Source of the DNA: Mesodorylaimus sp. YZB2_4
Lineage: Eukaryota > Nematoda > Enoplea > Dorylaimida > Dorylaimidae
Direction of reading: 5' to 3'
Length of the DNA stretch: 64,000 nucleotides
Assembly: GCA_030248295.1 (NCBI GenBank)
Contig: JASANH010000457.1
Location: 1 to 64,000 of the forward strand
Shown: positions 19,802 to 29,540 of the stretch, piece after piece
Layout: every line of letters begins with the position of its first letter
Position numbering within the stretch: the stretch's first letter is position 1
The notes under the pieces: generated by a model
What the model saw: only the letters and a program-made list of their open reading frames with translations
The model's database searches: none
What the model was told of the DNA's origin: nothing
Made by a program: the position numbers and the translations under genes

Positions 19802-19954
19802 CTGTAAACCTACTCAAGTTCGCGGGCGGGTTAATTTCGCGGAAGGGCTGGACCGCGAAATTTGTAGCCGCGATAACTTATGTAGAAATTGAAGTAAGCC
19901 CTAATCTTACAAAACCGCGAAATTGAATCTACGCGAAATTGAATAGGTTTACAG
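19802..19954. mobile_element. 153 bp MITE flanked by TA
   Basis: CTGTAAACCTACTCAAGTTCG at the left end and CGCGAAATTGAATAGGTTTACAG at the right are inverted copies with about two mismatches. TA dinucleotides sit at 19800-19801 and 19955-19956. The interior repeats CGCGAAATT words. Size, ends and TA flanks fit a Tc1/mariner-type non-autonomous element. Confidence 0.75.
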
Positions 19955-19959
19955 TAAGT

Positions 19960-20732
19960 AACTGAATATGAGCAATAGTTCATAACTCGTGGTAGTCTAG
20001 GCATGCACGTTTTTCCAATTTCTTACAGAAACAAGAGGACGAACTTGGGCAGCAGCACGATACACCTGCAAACTTGGAGCTGAAAACGCGCAATCGAATG
20101 TGTTATAGCTTTTAATTTCAAATGAAATAACTTGAACGAGTTAGGAAACGATTCCAATTTCATCGCTGAAAAAGTTTAGCGTAAGAATGTCAGAATGCGA
20201 ACAGCTACCCAACGTTTTTACACACTGCCGGATCAACTAATGGGAAATAAATGTGCTGGGAGACCAAGCAAATAGACATAGAGTTGAGTGTATTAAGGTA
20301 CTTTAAAGCGAAGCAAAAATTCGAGCAGGGAGCCAGTGTACGACCAATATTGTGTGCAGAGAAAGTCGCGCGACCGCGCATCTGATTTCGTTGCAGTCAC
20401 AAACTGTCGCGGGAGGGGGCGGAGCGACCTCCCGGGGTAGCGCTATGCACTTCCCATAAATGCACGCACTGTTTAGTTTTTACACGCACTCGCAGGCATG
20501 CACACGCACAGTTTAGCCCTACCCAAAAAAACCGAGCTGGGTTCACAAAAATTAGCTTTTCTGAATTTATCAATGTGCAGATGTTCTTCTCGATGTCATG
20601 CGGCTATCTAAAAGGCCTCACTCAAAACAGGTATCACACATCTGGCGCTAGGAATTCGAAAAAACACCAAATAAACCTGCTTTCAGGCGCGCTGTCATTA
20701 CTATAATTTTGTGTTTCGCGCCCCGCCAGTCT
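19960..20732. other. No gene seen
   Basis: Intergenic. Only the short repeat at 20461-20517 stands out, preceded by an inverted CGGGAGG...CCTCCCG word near 20409-20435. Confidence 0.4.
20461..20517 (-). repeat. GTGCGTG-rich repeat, copy B
   Basis: Inverted copy of 6807-6863; see that entry. CACGCACTGTTTAG...ACACGCACAGTTTAG on the plus strand. Confidence 0.6.
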
Positions 20733-20822
20733 GGCGCCGCCCGTCGTAGTGGTGTGGTACCCTCCCCGGTTATAGATCGGGATACCTACACACGTACTTA
20801 GGTTCGAATCCACCTTGCGCGG
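20733..20822 (+). ncRNA. tRNA-like relic or SINE head
   Basis: A near-consensus pol III B box (GGTTCGAATCC, 20801-20811) lies about 50 nt after an A-box-like CGTAGTGGTGTGG. The acceptor ends do not pair well and the T stem is short, so this is not a normal tRNA gene. A tRNA-derived SINE fragment is more likely. Confidence 0.3.
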
Positions 20823-21099
20823 TCCCTACTGAAACGGACGCTAATGTAGATAACCCTTTATTAGGCCGACAGGCGGACACCTGTACGCTGGTACAACCAA
20901 CCAAGTGAAGAGCACCTATATGGGAAGGGCAGCTGGGGGATGAGACCCACCCGCACCGATCGACGAGTAGATGATGACTGAGGAGCAGTCTAGGCAGGCC
21001 GGTCAGGAGACCGATCCGGGCGCGGAACATAACCAGTTAGATCTAGTTTGATCTGGACTCGCTCTGCTCGGTGAGGCCTATGGAAGAACACCTGTAGCG

Positions 21100-22180
21100 C
21101 GATGTATACTCGAAAATGGAGACAAAATGGAGAAATCGCGAATGGAGACGGGCTCCTCGTGGACCATTCCAAGTGTTGCGCACAAGGAAAAATGTGCGCG
21201 TCTCCACTTATATTTTACCTTAGCATTACATAATGAAAAATGTGCACATAAAATATAGATTTCTTGAAATAAAAAGCTACAGGATGTCTGACGAACTGGG
21301 AATTTTACGAACTGATACAACCGAAAATTTATTGCCAATAATTGATCATCTAGCCAAGACAGATCATCGATTCGCTTGAAACATCATATCTTCTGTTTAG
21401 TTCTCTTCTTTTATGTTGCCAATAGACTCTGACACCGCGCCAGCATCATGTTTGCCTCGAGCCAGCGATGCCTAATCATCGCGAATTTCGTTATGTTGGA
21501 ACGATAGGTACTTGATTTTCTTCTTCCGGCGTCGACATGTTCTTTGTTTAGCTGAACCAAGTATTTCCTATCCCCGTTCTAGCCAACGTGATCCGAATTC
21601 CATATCTGAAATAGGACCAACATATAAACGGATTGATGATACCTAGGCCTATAATTTATCTAGCACATGATTGCTAAAGACGAAACCTTGCAAACCTTGT
21701 TCATAACAGTGCAGGTGAGATGACGAAACTCCCGCAAAATGTGACTCTTTACGGTGAGGGTGCATTGTACAGCCATGTTGTATTTTTTAAGGCCACTCCT
21801 CAAAAAATATTGAGAAATAAGTAAAATACGGATATTACATACCTGGTTTTCTCCACTCATCGAATTTACATAAAAGCTCACGAGCCTGTACCTCCTAAAT
21901 GGCCAAAACTGGCCGATTTTCTCGAAATATTCCAAAATACGAGAATTCAGAATTAATTTCCAAGTCCTCTCGTCACGTGCGGCACGAATGGAGACAGTCT
22001 CCATCAGGCTTCCCGTCTCCATTCGATGGAGGGACCATTCCTTCCATTTGGGTCTCCATTCGAGGCAATGTATACTAGAAAATGGACAGATCGCCAAAAA
22101 GAGCGCGCACACCCCTGTTTTCTGTCTTTTTTGAAATGGACTTTGGATGTGCGCACGTTCTCCATTTCGAGTATACATCG
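21100..22180. mobile_element. Fold-back type element with GATGTATACTCGAAA ends
   Basis: CGATGTATACTCGAAAATGGA at 21100-21120 is matched in reverse complement at 22161-22180 (TCCATTTCGAGTATACATCG). A third, direct partial copy (AATGTATACTAGAAAATGGA) lies near 22068. The interior repeats GTCTCCATT and ATGGAGAC words in both orientations. No transposase is seen. Confidence 0.55.
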
Positions 22181-22947
22181 GGCTTGTGCACGAGACACGT
22201 GTAGCCGGGCGGTCTGCACCGAACGGGGAAAAAAACCCCCATCACAACATTAGGGTTGCAGTGGGTCTAGACTGAGTAATCCGACTATACACTTGGCGAG
22301 CCTTTGGCAGTCGAATCTCCTTCTGGTAGGTATCTTAGCCCAATCAACGTATCGTTTCAGTTTTCTAGGACCCTAACCCGTGCCCGTAGCCGCACCGCTT
22401 GCCGCGGGCTAGCGGTGGACGAGGTATTTTGCCGCCTCGCCTGCTGCGTATTAGTTTCCTGGGAAATCAGTCAAAAAGTCGATCGATCGTCCAGGCAAGC
22501 CGCCTCAGTCCTGGCAAAGCAAACGCACGCCACCCAACCACCTTTCCGTGTTACGGCGCCAACAGAAGCCAAGCAAGCAAGGTCATCAAATTTTCCAAAG
22601 TGAATCAGTACAGAACCGTCTGGCCCGCAAGCAAAGCCGAAATCGCAAAGCAAGCCACTCAGCCAGCCAACCGTTTCCCGACCCACAACGGCCGCGAACC
22701 GTCGCACCGTTACCCAGGAATTTCAGCGCATCCAAGCAGAAGCCGCTGCGAACCCAAACGTCCTTAGGCAGACCAGACGAGCACAGCAAAACGCACAGCT
22801 CGCAAACAATCCGGTTATCAAGAGGATAACCATCCAATTGTAGACCCAGTTCCAATAGGACCTGAGCAGCGAAATATCCAACCGGAAAACCCACCTAACG
22901 AGCCGCCTCCAGTCGAAAACCTTCAGTTAGGGCCTAACCCCGAAGCC
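22181..22947. other. Probable leader of the gag relic, otherwise featureless
   Basis: Plus-strand frames here overlap in several registers and are rich in Ala, Gln, Pro and Lys, like gag leaders. An ACGGCGCCAACAGAAGCC word near 22553 faintly resembles a primer-binding site, but I see no LTR. Uncertain. Confidence 0.3.
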
Positions 22948-23860
22948 ATGGCCGACCAAGAAAACGGAGTTGAACAGCAAAATAATCCCAATGCACCCGC
23001 AGCCCCTGGCCCGCAATTTGACCTACAGTAGCCGCAGCCATACAAGGCGCAGCCACAGCAGCAGCCCGAGCCGCCACAGCTGCAAATCCCAGTCCTTTCG
23101 CCGGATTGTTAACCATGGCCAAGATGCCACCGCCATTTTCAGGCAGAATGTCTGAAAGCTTAACCTATTGGCTCGTTGAATATCAAAATTTCGCCATGCG
23201 CATGCGCCTCGACGAGCAAGGCTGCGTCGATAATTTGCGAGCCCACCTTACGGGACCTGGCCGCACCGCCTATGATAAAGTAGCATCCACCATGCCAGAC
23301 CAAGGCCGATAAGCTTACGTACATTGAAGCGCAAATGCGAGCGCGCTTCCCAGAAGAGCGAGGTCTCGCTCTCCGAGAGTTGGAATTCACGAAGCGCACG
23401 CAGAAAGAAGGCGAAAGCGCCGAAGTTTATGCCAACGAACCCAAGGAACTACTGTAGCGAAAAAAGTGTACCGTAATGCCACAGCTGATGTCCGCAACCG
23501 CCACATCATCTCCCAGTTTCTCAGAGGCCTTCGATCCGATGAGATGCGTCAACACGTGGTTTTGACCAGCAAGGAGGCCCCCACTCTCGATGACTACATA
23601 CGCCTTGCCATGCAAGTGCAGATCTGGGCCCCTGATGGTGAATTGGCAAAGAAAACAGCCAAAAACCCAGACCCAACACAGATGATTGCCGAGGTCCTAA
23701 CCAATCTCTCCCAGACCAGCCTAGCCCCATCTTACCGCACCACTGCAAAACCTTCACACGTCATCCACCCCGTTCGCTCCAACCAAGCATTGTGGCTTCT
23801 GTCGAGCCAAAAAATTTGCCTTCCGTGACCATACAGAGAGCAACTGTTTCAGAAAACTAC
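22948..23860 (+). pseudogene. Second, decayed Ty3/gypsy-like gag
   Basis: From ATG at 22948 the plus strand encodes a Gln/Pro-rich head, broken by TAG near 23029, then a capsid-like region in shifting frames: MPPPFSGRMSESLTYWL near 23126, RARFPEERGLALRELEF near 23340, then NRHIISQFLRGLRSDEMRQHV and TLDDYIRLAMQVQIW at 23497-23630. These blocks match in order those of the intact gag at 14208-15257, so the two elements are related but distinct. No pol follows: the inverted-repeat arm starts at about 23907. Several stops and shifts; dead. Confidence 0.75.
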
Positions 23861-24749
23861 AGCCAGCCGCCACCCATTCGCCAGTCCCACAATCCGACAT
23901 GAGACCATCGATAGGTTGAAGTTTCTTAAAGAAGGGAAGTTATTGTTCTACTCGCCACCCCATCAGGCACAAAGGTTACAGTCGTGTGATGAACTAGGAT
24001 GCTCCCGTCTGACTTGAGATAGAGCTTCTGTAAACGTGAATCGCTATAACATGCCTTCTTACTTCTTACTTCTAGACGTTTTAGTGCATATGGCAGTCGG
24101 CACCCGCTTTTATTCCAGTCTTTTTGTCGAGCTCTGGTTCTGGGCTTGCACATCAAGTCCTAATGGTTTCAAGTATTGTTCGATTTATCGACAAAAGTTT
24201 CGCAAACTGAGGATTATTCGGAGCTACTATTCGTTTTTCTTTGGTGTTTTCTCAGTGCTTCTTTTCCAATACATGAACGCACAGAAACCATGGAAGGTAA
24301 TTCTGCATTTTTCTCGTTTCTTATCAATCTGCACATAAAATGAGCTGTTTTCTTGCTCGTGTGTACAGCGTTCTGCTAATCGTAAGAGACCTCCTGTATG
24401 CATGATTTCTTGATCCTAGTTCTCATCATCCCATTTCTTCTCATGATTCACGACCGGATCGGATCATCCGAGCCGAAATTCTAAACCGAAATTCTGAGCC
24501 GATGGCGTTTAGAAAACCGCAGGCAAGCAACCAACTACTAAAATTTTTTTCCAACCCCTCTCTAGCTTATTGAATGAGATGAGATCAATATTCTCCATTG
24601 ATGCTTCCTTTTTCCTGCTCACAAATGGGTCACGAGGATTACGTAATGGCGGGTCAGAATCGTATTTTAGTGCCATTTTTAAATGCTTTTGAAACACCTT
24701 GTCGAGGACGGAACATGGAGAAGACATTTGTTATAGGCTACACTGCCAG

Positions 24750-25352
24750 CTGGTGGCTGGAATCTGTGGATTGCACTTCAACGTAACAACAGCTACAATG
24801 CCCAGTACATGTGCCTTGCTGCACTAGACATTATCCACTGGTACTCCGATGCCACTACTCCGCAGATGCCCATGGGCAAGACTTGGGTACAAGAAATGCC
24901 TGCTATGATGAAGTCTACTACAGCAACGACTACTGCTTGGCTATAATAGTCACCAGCACCATGGACTTTTTCTGCGACCTTGGATGTAATGTTGATTACA
25001 TAATGAAACCTTCATGCGAAATTAAAAGTAGGAAATGATGAAATTTCTTGGCTCTGACTGTGTCTATAAAACATATTTTTCAGTAACAGCTCAAAATTAC
25101 ACAAGAACTGATATTTGCATGGCTGAACCGCCGACTGAAGCACTGATTGCATTGCAACCCCACGACTGCGTCGTCGCATGTAGCCAGAGATCGTGGTGTC
25201 GAAGCTTCAATTTCATGCAAGATGTTGTGGGGTGCGCAACGCATACTTGCCAGCTGCTCACTTGGGTAGCCTACGATGACTGCTGGCAATGCCCGGCGAC
25301 CACACCTGCACCTGCCAATGAAACATGCATTCATTACAATTATATACCGTGA
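24750..25352 (+). pseudogene. Lectin-like + PAN domain gene, copy 1 left arm
   Basis: Two exons are visible. The upstream exon, up to 25027, carries a C-type-lectin-like stretch (NLWIALQRNNSY, IIHWYSDATTPQMP, later YSNDYC and DFFCDLGC). An intron spans 25028-25083 (56 nt, GTAGG...TTTTTCAG). The exon at 25084-25352 encodes a PAN/apple-like module with conserved cysteines (LQPHDCVVACSQRSWCRSFNF, CATHTCQLL) and ends at TGA. A secreted, sugar- or protein-binding role would fit the families. A one-base shift after TPQMPMGKTW breaks the first exon. An ORF with a hydrophobic stretch at 24036-24338, ending at a GTAATT donor-like site, may hold the signal-peptide exon. Identity of the lectin domain is by pattern only. 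Confidence 0.6.
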
Positions 25353-25667
25353 TTGATAGCAGAACACAGTACTTGCTTCGTTTCTGGTTTCCAGCGACAT
25401 CAGGTTGAATTATCTTAACTGTGTGTCGTGGTATACACTCGCTGTATGAACTGGCTTTGTTAATCACCAATTATTATAGGCTGACGTGAGCTTAGTTTTA
25501 AATTTTGTTGTTTCTTTTTCTTTCTTACTTCACCAATGCCAAGCGCCATTGGCGCACTCCCACGGCATGGTGCACAAAAAGCCATATAAATAAAGGAAGG
25601 AGACATAGAAATCAAAACTGAACTCAACTCAAAACCCAATCATCAAATAAAATCATCAGGTCAGTTA

Positions 25668-26200
25668 AAAACTCATTTGGCGAACTTTATCACAAAAATC
25701 ATTTATCCTGAGTGAAGCAAAGTCCGGGCTAATACTGTTCCATAAAAGTCGTGCAGAAGATAAGAAATTTTGACTATAACTTGCGCGGGAATCGACTGGT
25801 ATGTATATATGATAAGGGCAGGTTCCACGCGCGTAATGACGTTGGCCAACGTCGACCACCCACTAACGTGATGTTGCTGTAGTGGATGCTCGAATAAAAT
25901 TTATAAAATTGAATCAGTTTGTGCTGTTTCCGACGACTGTACAGCGAATCCCAATTGGGCAAATGAAGGCCTTGATCATATCCAATAACCCAATCGCGCA
26001 AGCATAGGCGAATGGTGAAACGTTGTGATTTTGCCAGCTCATCAATGTCCGACCTCAAAATAGAGTCTCACGCAGGTGAGCCGTATTCTAATTCTGCTCG
26101 AATGCATGACTTATACACGCATTCCAGCACGATTGGGTGAATATGGCGGCCAAACAATCTCGACAGAGCAACAATCATCGACCTGGCGCTTCGACTGATC
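25668..26200 (-). pseudogene. LINE 3' end (left arm)
   Basis: Minus-strand protein from about 26190 to 25670 matches the C-terminal region of the LINE at 39150-40795: RAELEYGSPA, DELAKSQRFTIRL, WDSLYSRRKQHKLIQFYKFY and ARLLWNSISPDF line up in order with its LEYGCVCWD, ELERAQFYALRL, WVSLFNRRKRLKLYQFYKFY and CIVLWNELAANV. It is 5'-truncated and frame-shifted near 25790. The mirror copy is at 35270-35802. Confidence 0.8.
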
Positions 26201-26216
26201 GATGAGGCATGCTCTG

Positions 26217-26389
26217 TACCGTATTTCCTCGAAATCCTCCGCCCTCCGGTTATTCTCCCCTGTCTAGACCCCGATTAAACTTTAATCTCCCCCCCTCTGG
26301 AAATCCTCCCCTCCGCTGGTAATTTTGGCCCGTCTGGGACCCATTTGAAAAAATTTCTCCCTCGGGGAGAATTTCGAGGAATTACAGTA
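26217..26389. mobile_element. 173 bp MITE (left arm)
   Basis: TACCGTATTTCCTCGAAATC at the left and GAATTTCGAGGAATTACAGTA at the right are inverted copies with a few mismatches. The interior repeats GAAATCCTCC-type words. No coding capacity. Mirror copy at 35081-35253. Confidence 0.65.
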
Positions 26390-26689
26390 CTCATATATTT
26401 CAGCTTACTTATAATGACTGAAACTCGACCTGATAAAAAACCTGGATGACTAAAGTGTGCTTTAGTCTGGAAAATAGACTCATCTCCTTCGTGCGTGCAA
26501 ACTGTTCGACCTCGAAAAAAAAATCCCGATCGGGCTTTCCCTGATCTCGATCCTGGAGAAAGGTGATACCGACCTATCCCCAGAGGTGGCCAGCTCTCAT
26601 GGCAGGCTCCCTGTGTCTTCACTGGGAGCACCTCAACACGAGGGCATACTGGGTGAGAAGGGGCTTGGGCTTATCGTTAGCTTAGGGAC

Positions 26690-26910
26690 CATCTCGACCG
26701 GTGTTTGAAGACAGTTTCACAATTCTCTGCCCCTTGGGTGGGCGTCCGCCGTTTGACAGTAACGTGGTGTCGCCCGGGACCAGGTGTCCTAAGCCAACGA
26801 CAAGCTACTAAACTGCCGTCCTCCGTCGGAATAGAACCTCGGCCTCCCAGTCAGGGTTGCGGGCCAGAAAGGCGGATCAACGCCTAAATCAGCTTAGCCA
26901 TCGCCTCCGA
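26690..26910 (-). mobile_element. tRNA-derived SINE (left arm)
   Basis: On the minus strand an A-box-like TGGCTAAGCTGATTTAGGCG is followed at normal tRNA spacing by a B-box GGTTCTATTCC. The surrounding sequence is tRNA-like at the head, with a longer unrelated body. This is the structure of a tRNA-derived SINE. Mirror copy at 34560-34780. Confidence 0.55.
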
Positions 26911-27179
26911 ACTTTTCCCTTTCGGATCAGATGCCATTCCAGTTGGGAATAAGAGTCCTGATAAAGCCGAAATTGCATCATCGAGAATGAACGACCAAGG
27001 AGAAGAGAAGACAAAAAGTTTTTAAAGTTTGAACGCGCACTACTGGTGAAGATAAAAGGTGTTTTTTTGTCATCAAAAGTCTAAAAATTTGCTGCGGTCG
27101 ACCATTGGCCGCCACCCCTCCTTCTCCCCCGACCGCAGCTGACCACTTTTTGCCAACCCCCTCCCCCAACCCCCTGCCA

Positions 27180-28137
27180 ACCTCGCCCAATGACTGCTAC
27201 ATGCGAAACTTTTTCGCGGATGTGCACCCTTTGGCAGCCACTGGCCAACAAACGCGATGTTATGGCAAAGATTGGGAAAGAAGACCTTCGAACAAACGTT
27301 GTAAACGTGTAGCGGAGGAAATGGGCATTTCAGTGGGTAGCGTTGAAACAATTTTACAAGAGAAATTGAATTTATCCAAGGTCTGCGCGATGTGTGCCAA
27401 AAGACCTGGCAAACGTGAGAAGAGTTCAAACGTCATTGGAGCTTTTGGCAAGGATCACATCAGATGATTTTCATGAAAAGACGGTTATGGATGATGAAGC
27501 CAGGATTAACCACTTTGATCTGAGTCAAAACACGAATCGATACAGTGGCTGCCAAAGGGTGCACATCCGCGAAAAAGTTTCGCATTCAGCAGTCATTGGG
27601 CGAGGTCATGGCAGCAACTTTTTGGGATTAAAATGAAATGTTAGTGATTGATTATATGCCAGTCAAAACCACAATCACTGGGCAATATTTTGCTGATGTC
27701 ATCCGCCGATTGCTTGAAGCGATCAAATCGAAACGGCGCGGGATGATGAAAGTGCTGGTGCTGATTGACGACGAGCCAGTTCACAAAGCACGCGTTGCTC
27801 AGGCTGCCATCGATGAATGGGGTTTCAAACAAACTGATCATACACCATACAGTCCCGATCTGGCACGTAGCAATTACTACCAAATCGGACAATGTACAAT
27901 GTAAAAAAGTTTTAGGGTACAGATTTTCGAGTGATGAGGAAGTGAAACCAGCGACTGAAGCGCTTTTTTTGCGGGGTGTAAGTAATAATTCTTTATACGG
28001 GTATGCTCGCGGTGCATCAAAGTTTAAACAAGCGCATTGGTCTCAGGGGATGTTATTTCGAAAATAAATAAGCATGACATTGTATAGTTTCAATTAAAAT
28101 GTGGTCGGGCTACGAACTTTTTGAACTCCCCTCGTAG
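27180..28137 (+). pseudogene. Mariner transposase relic (left arm)
   Basis: Plus-strand frames give a mariner helix-turn-helix (SNKRCKRVAEEMGISVGSV near 27290), a DDFHEK...MDDEARINHFD segment, then LVIDYMPVKTTITGQYF, KVLVLIDDEPVHKARVAQAA and HTPYSPDLA at 27638-27870, which is the usual order of the catalytic domain. Shifts and stops separate the pieces, and the HDNAP-type box reads IDDEP. A CTACGAACTTTTTGAACTCC end at 28107-28133 is a typical mariner inverted end. A 62 bp piece of the transposase is also present inverted at 27182-27243. Confidence 0.8.
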
Positions 28138-28779
28138 AGCTCGTATTGCCATAAAACTTTAGTCACCAGGTCAGCTGTAAATTTCCTTCTTCATCAGATT
28201 GACTGCTCCGAAAGATATCCATCTTTCTTCTGCTCTCTCTCCCCTTGGTATCTTCTTACGATGATTTCTTGCCTCGCCAGTGTTAAGCGAAAAGCTTTTT
28301 TGAGCTTTTTTTGAATCAGGTTATGCATTTTTTGGAAATATCCCGTTTCAAGAATCTCGGTAAAATGTAGACAAGAAATGTATCGGTTGCGCCATAAAGA
28401 ATGACCCTGTAACATTTTGTCTTTTACGGGCCTTATAAGGCAAGTTATCGCGGTAAATCTTATACCATTGTGTTCAGCATTCAATTCTGAGTCAGCTTGG
28501 CCTATTTCACTTGCCAATATATTCACCATTCGTTTTCAAAACTCGATACAGCGAGAATACCAACTTTCACAACTTTTTTACAACATCACATCGATCACAT
28601 CACATCGATATTTTCGATCACATCGAAAAAACTCGATTCTCCCCAATAATGCTGGAGTTTTCTATTGGCATTTTTAACCAACCAAACCATTTCAGATTTA
28701 TCTGCTCAATCTGCTCCGGAAACTTGTTTTAGAGCTTACTTGTAAGTGTGTAGTAATGATGAAAATATTTTCTAGGACT

Positions 28780-29401
28780 TAATTCTGACCGCACAGCCAC
28801 GAATACGTTCGAATATATGGATAGCATTCCAGCCAACAACAGTTACGAAGGCCAGTACGTGTGCCCAGCAGCCCTGGACATCATCCACGGTATTCCGATG
28901 CCACAACCCCACAGATGCCCATGGGCCAGACTTGGATTCGGAATATTGGCTGCAAAGATGGAGACTCTGTTTTTTAACGACTACTGCTGGTTTTTGCTAG
29001 TCACCGACACGATGAATCTTGTCTGTGACATGGAATGCTACAGGACGGCGCGTCCTCTATGTCAAGTCAAAAGTACGAGGCACGTGTAGATTTCTTTCCT
29101 AGCTGTAACAAAATCGGCATTTCTTTTTACAGTATGGAACCAAAACTACACAAAAACGAACACTTGCGTGTCTGAAAAGCCAATGGAAACACTGTCTGTG
29201 ATGCAACCCCATGACTGTGCAGTAGAATGCAATCAGAGAATATGGTGTCGAAGTTTCAATTTTATGCAAGATCTGGTGGGGTGTGTACAACACACTTGTC
29301 AGCTGTTCTCTTGGTCAGCCTTCGACATGTGCCCCAAATGCCCAAACACTTCCCAGGCACTGGTGAATGATGGATGCATTCATTACAACTATATACCATG
29401 A
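28780..29401 (+). pseudogene. Lectin-like + PAN domain gene, copy 2 left arm
   Basis: A paralogue of the gene at 24750-25352. An acceptor-like TATTTTCTAG lies just upstream. The first exon holds a NIWIAFQ/YEGQYVC/CDMECY lectin-like stretch. An intron spans 29073-29132 (60 nt), and the exon at 29133-29401 encodes the PAN-like module (VMQPHDCAVECNQRIWCRSFNF, CVQHTCQLFSW), ending at TGA. The first exon is broken by one-base deletions near 28833 and 28891 that are absent from the right-arm copy, and by a longer T run near 28970 that both arms share. Likely secreted originally. Confidence 0.6.
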
Positions 29402-29540
29402 TTTCGTCATCACAATGTGATTTTATGGGGCATTTTGCTTTTATTTCATTTTGCCCTGTGGAACTGTATGTGTTAAAACTGGAAAAATTGAAGCCAGGAA
29501 AAAGCAAGCTGTTTCGAGAAAGCTTGGTTTACCTGCTCTT

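Larger units (their letters stand above)
23907..29540 (+). repeat. Left arm of a ~5.6 kb inverted repeat
   Basis: The arm is the reverse complement of 31930-37565. Matching positions add up to 61470 (to within 2) across the whole arm, so there are almost no indels; differences I can see are single bases (for example near 24121 and 29231) and 1-3 nt indels (near 23951, 28187, 28833 and 28891). Homology fades inward: it is still visible to about 29800 on the left and 31725 on the right, with larger gaps. The outer edge cuts the gag relic. Contents: two lectin-like/PAN genes, a LINE 3' end, a MITE, a SINE and a mariner relic. Confidence 0.93.

Noticed and set aside
20733-20822. Functional tRNA gene
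   Set aside because: The B box is good but the acceptor and T stems do not pair; kept only as a tRNA-like relic.
22553-22571. Lysine-tRNA-type primer-binding site before the gag relic
   Set aside because: The resemblance is partial, the required TGG start is lacking and there is no LTR next to it.
23926-24156. Minus-strand frame at the inverted-repeat edge and its mirror 37314-37859
   Set aside because: It reads through the duplication boundary on the right and has no recognisable domain, so the length there is accidental.
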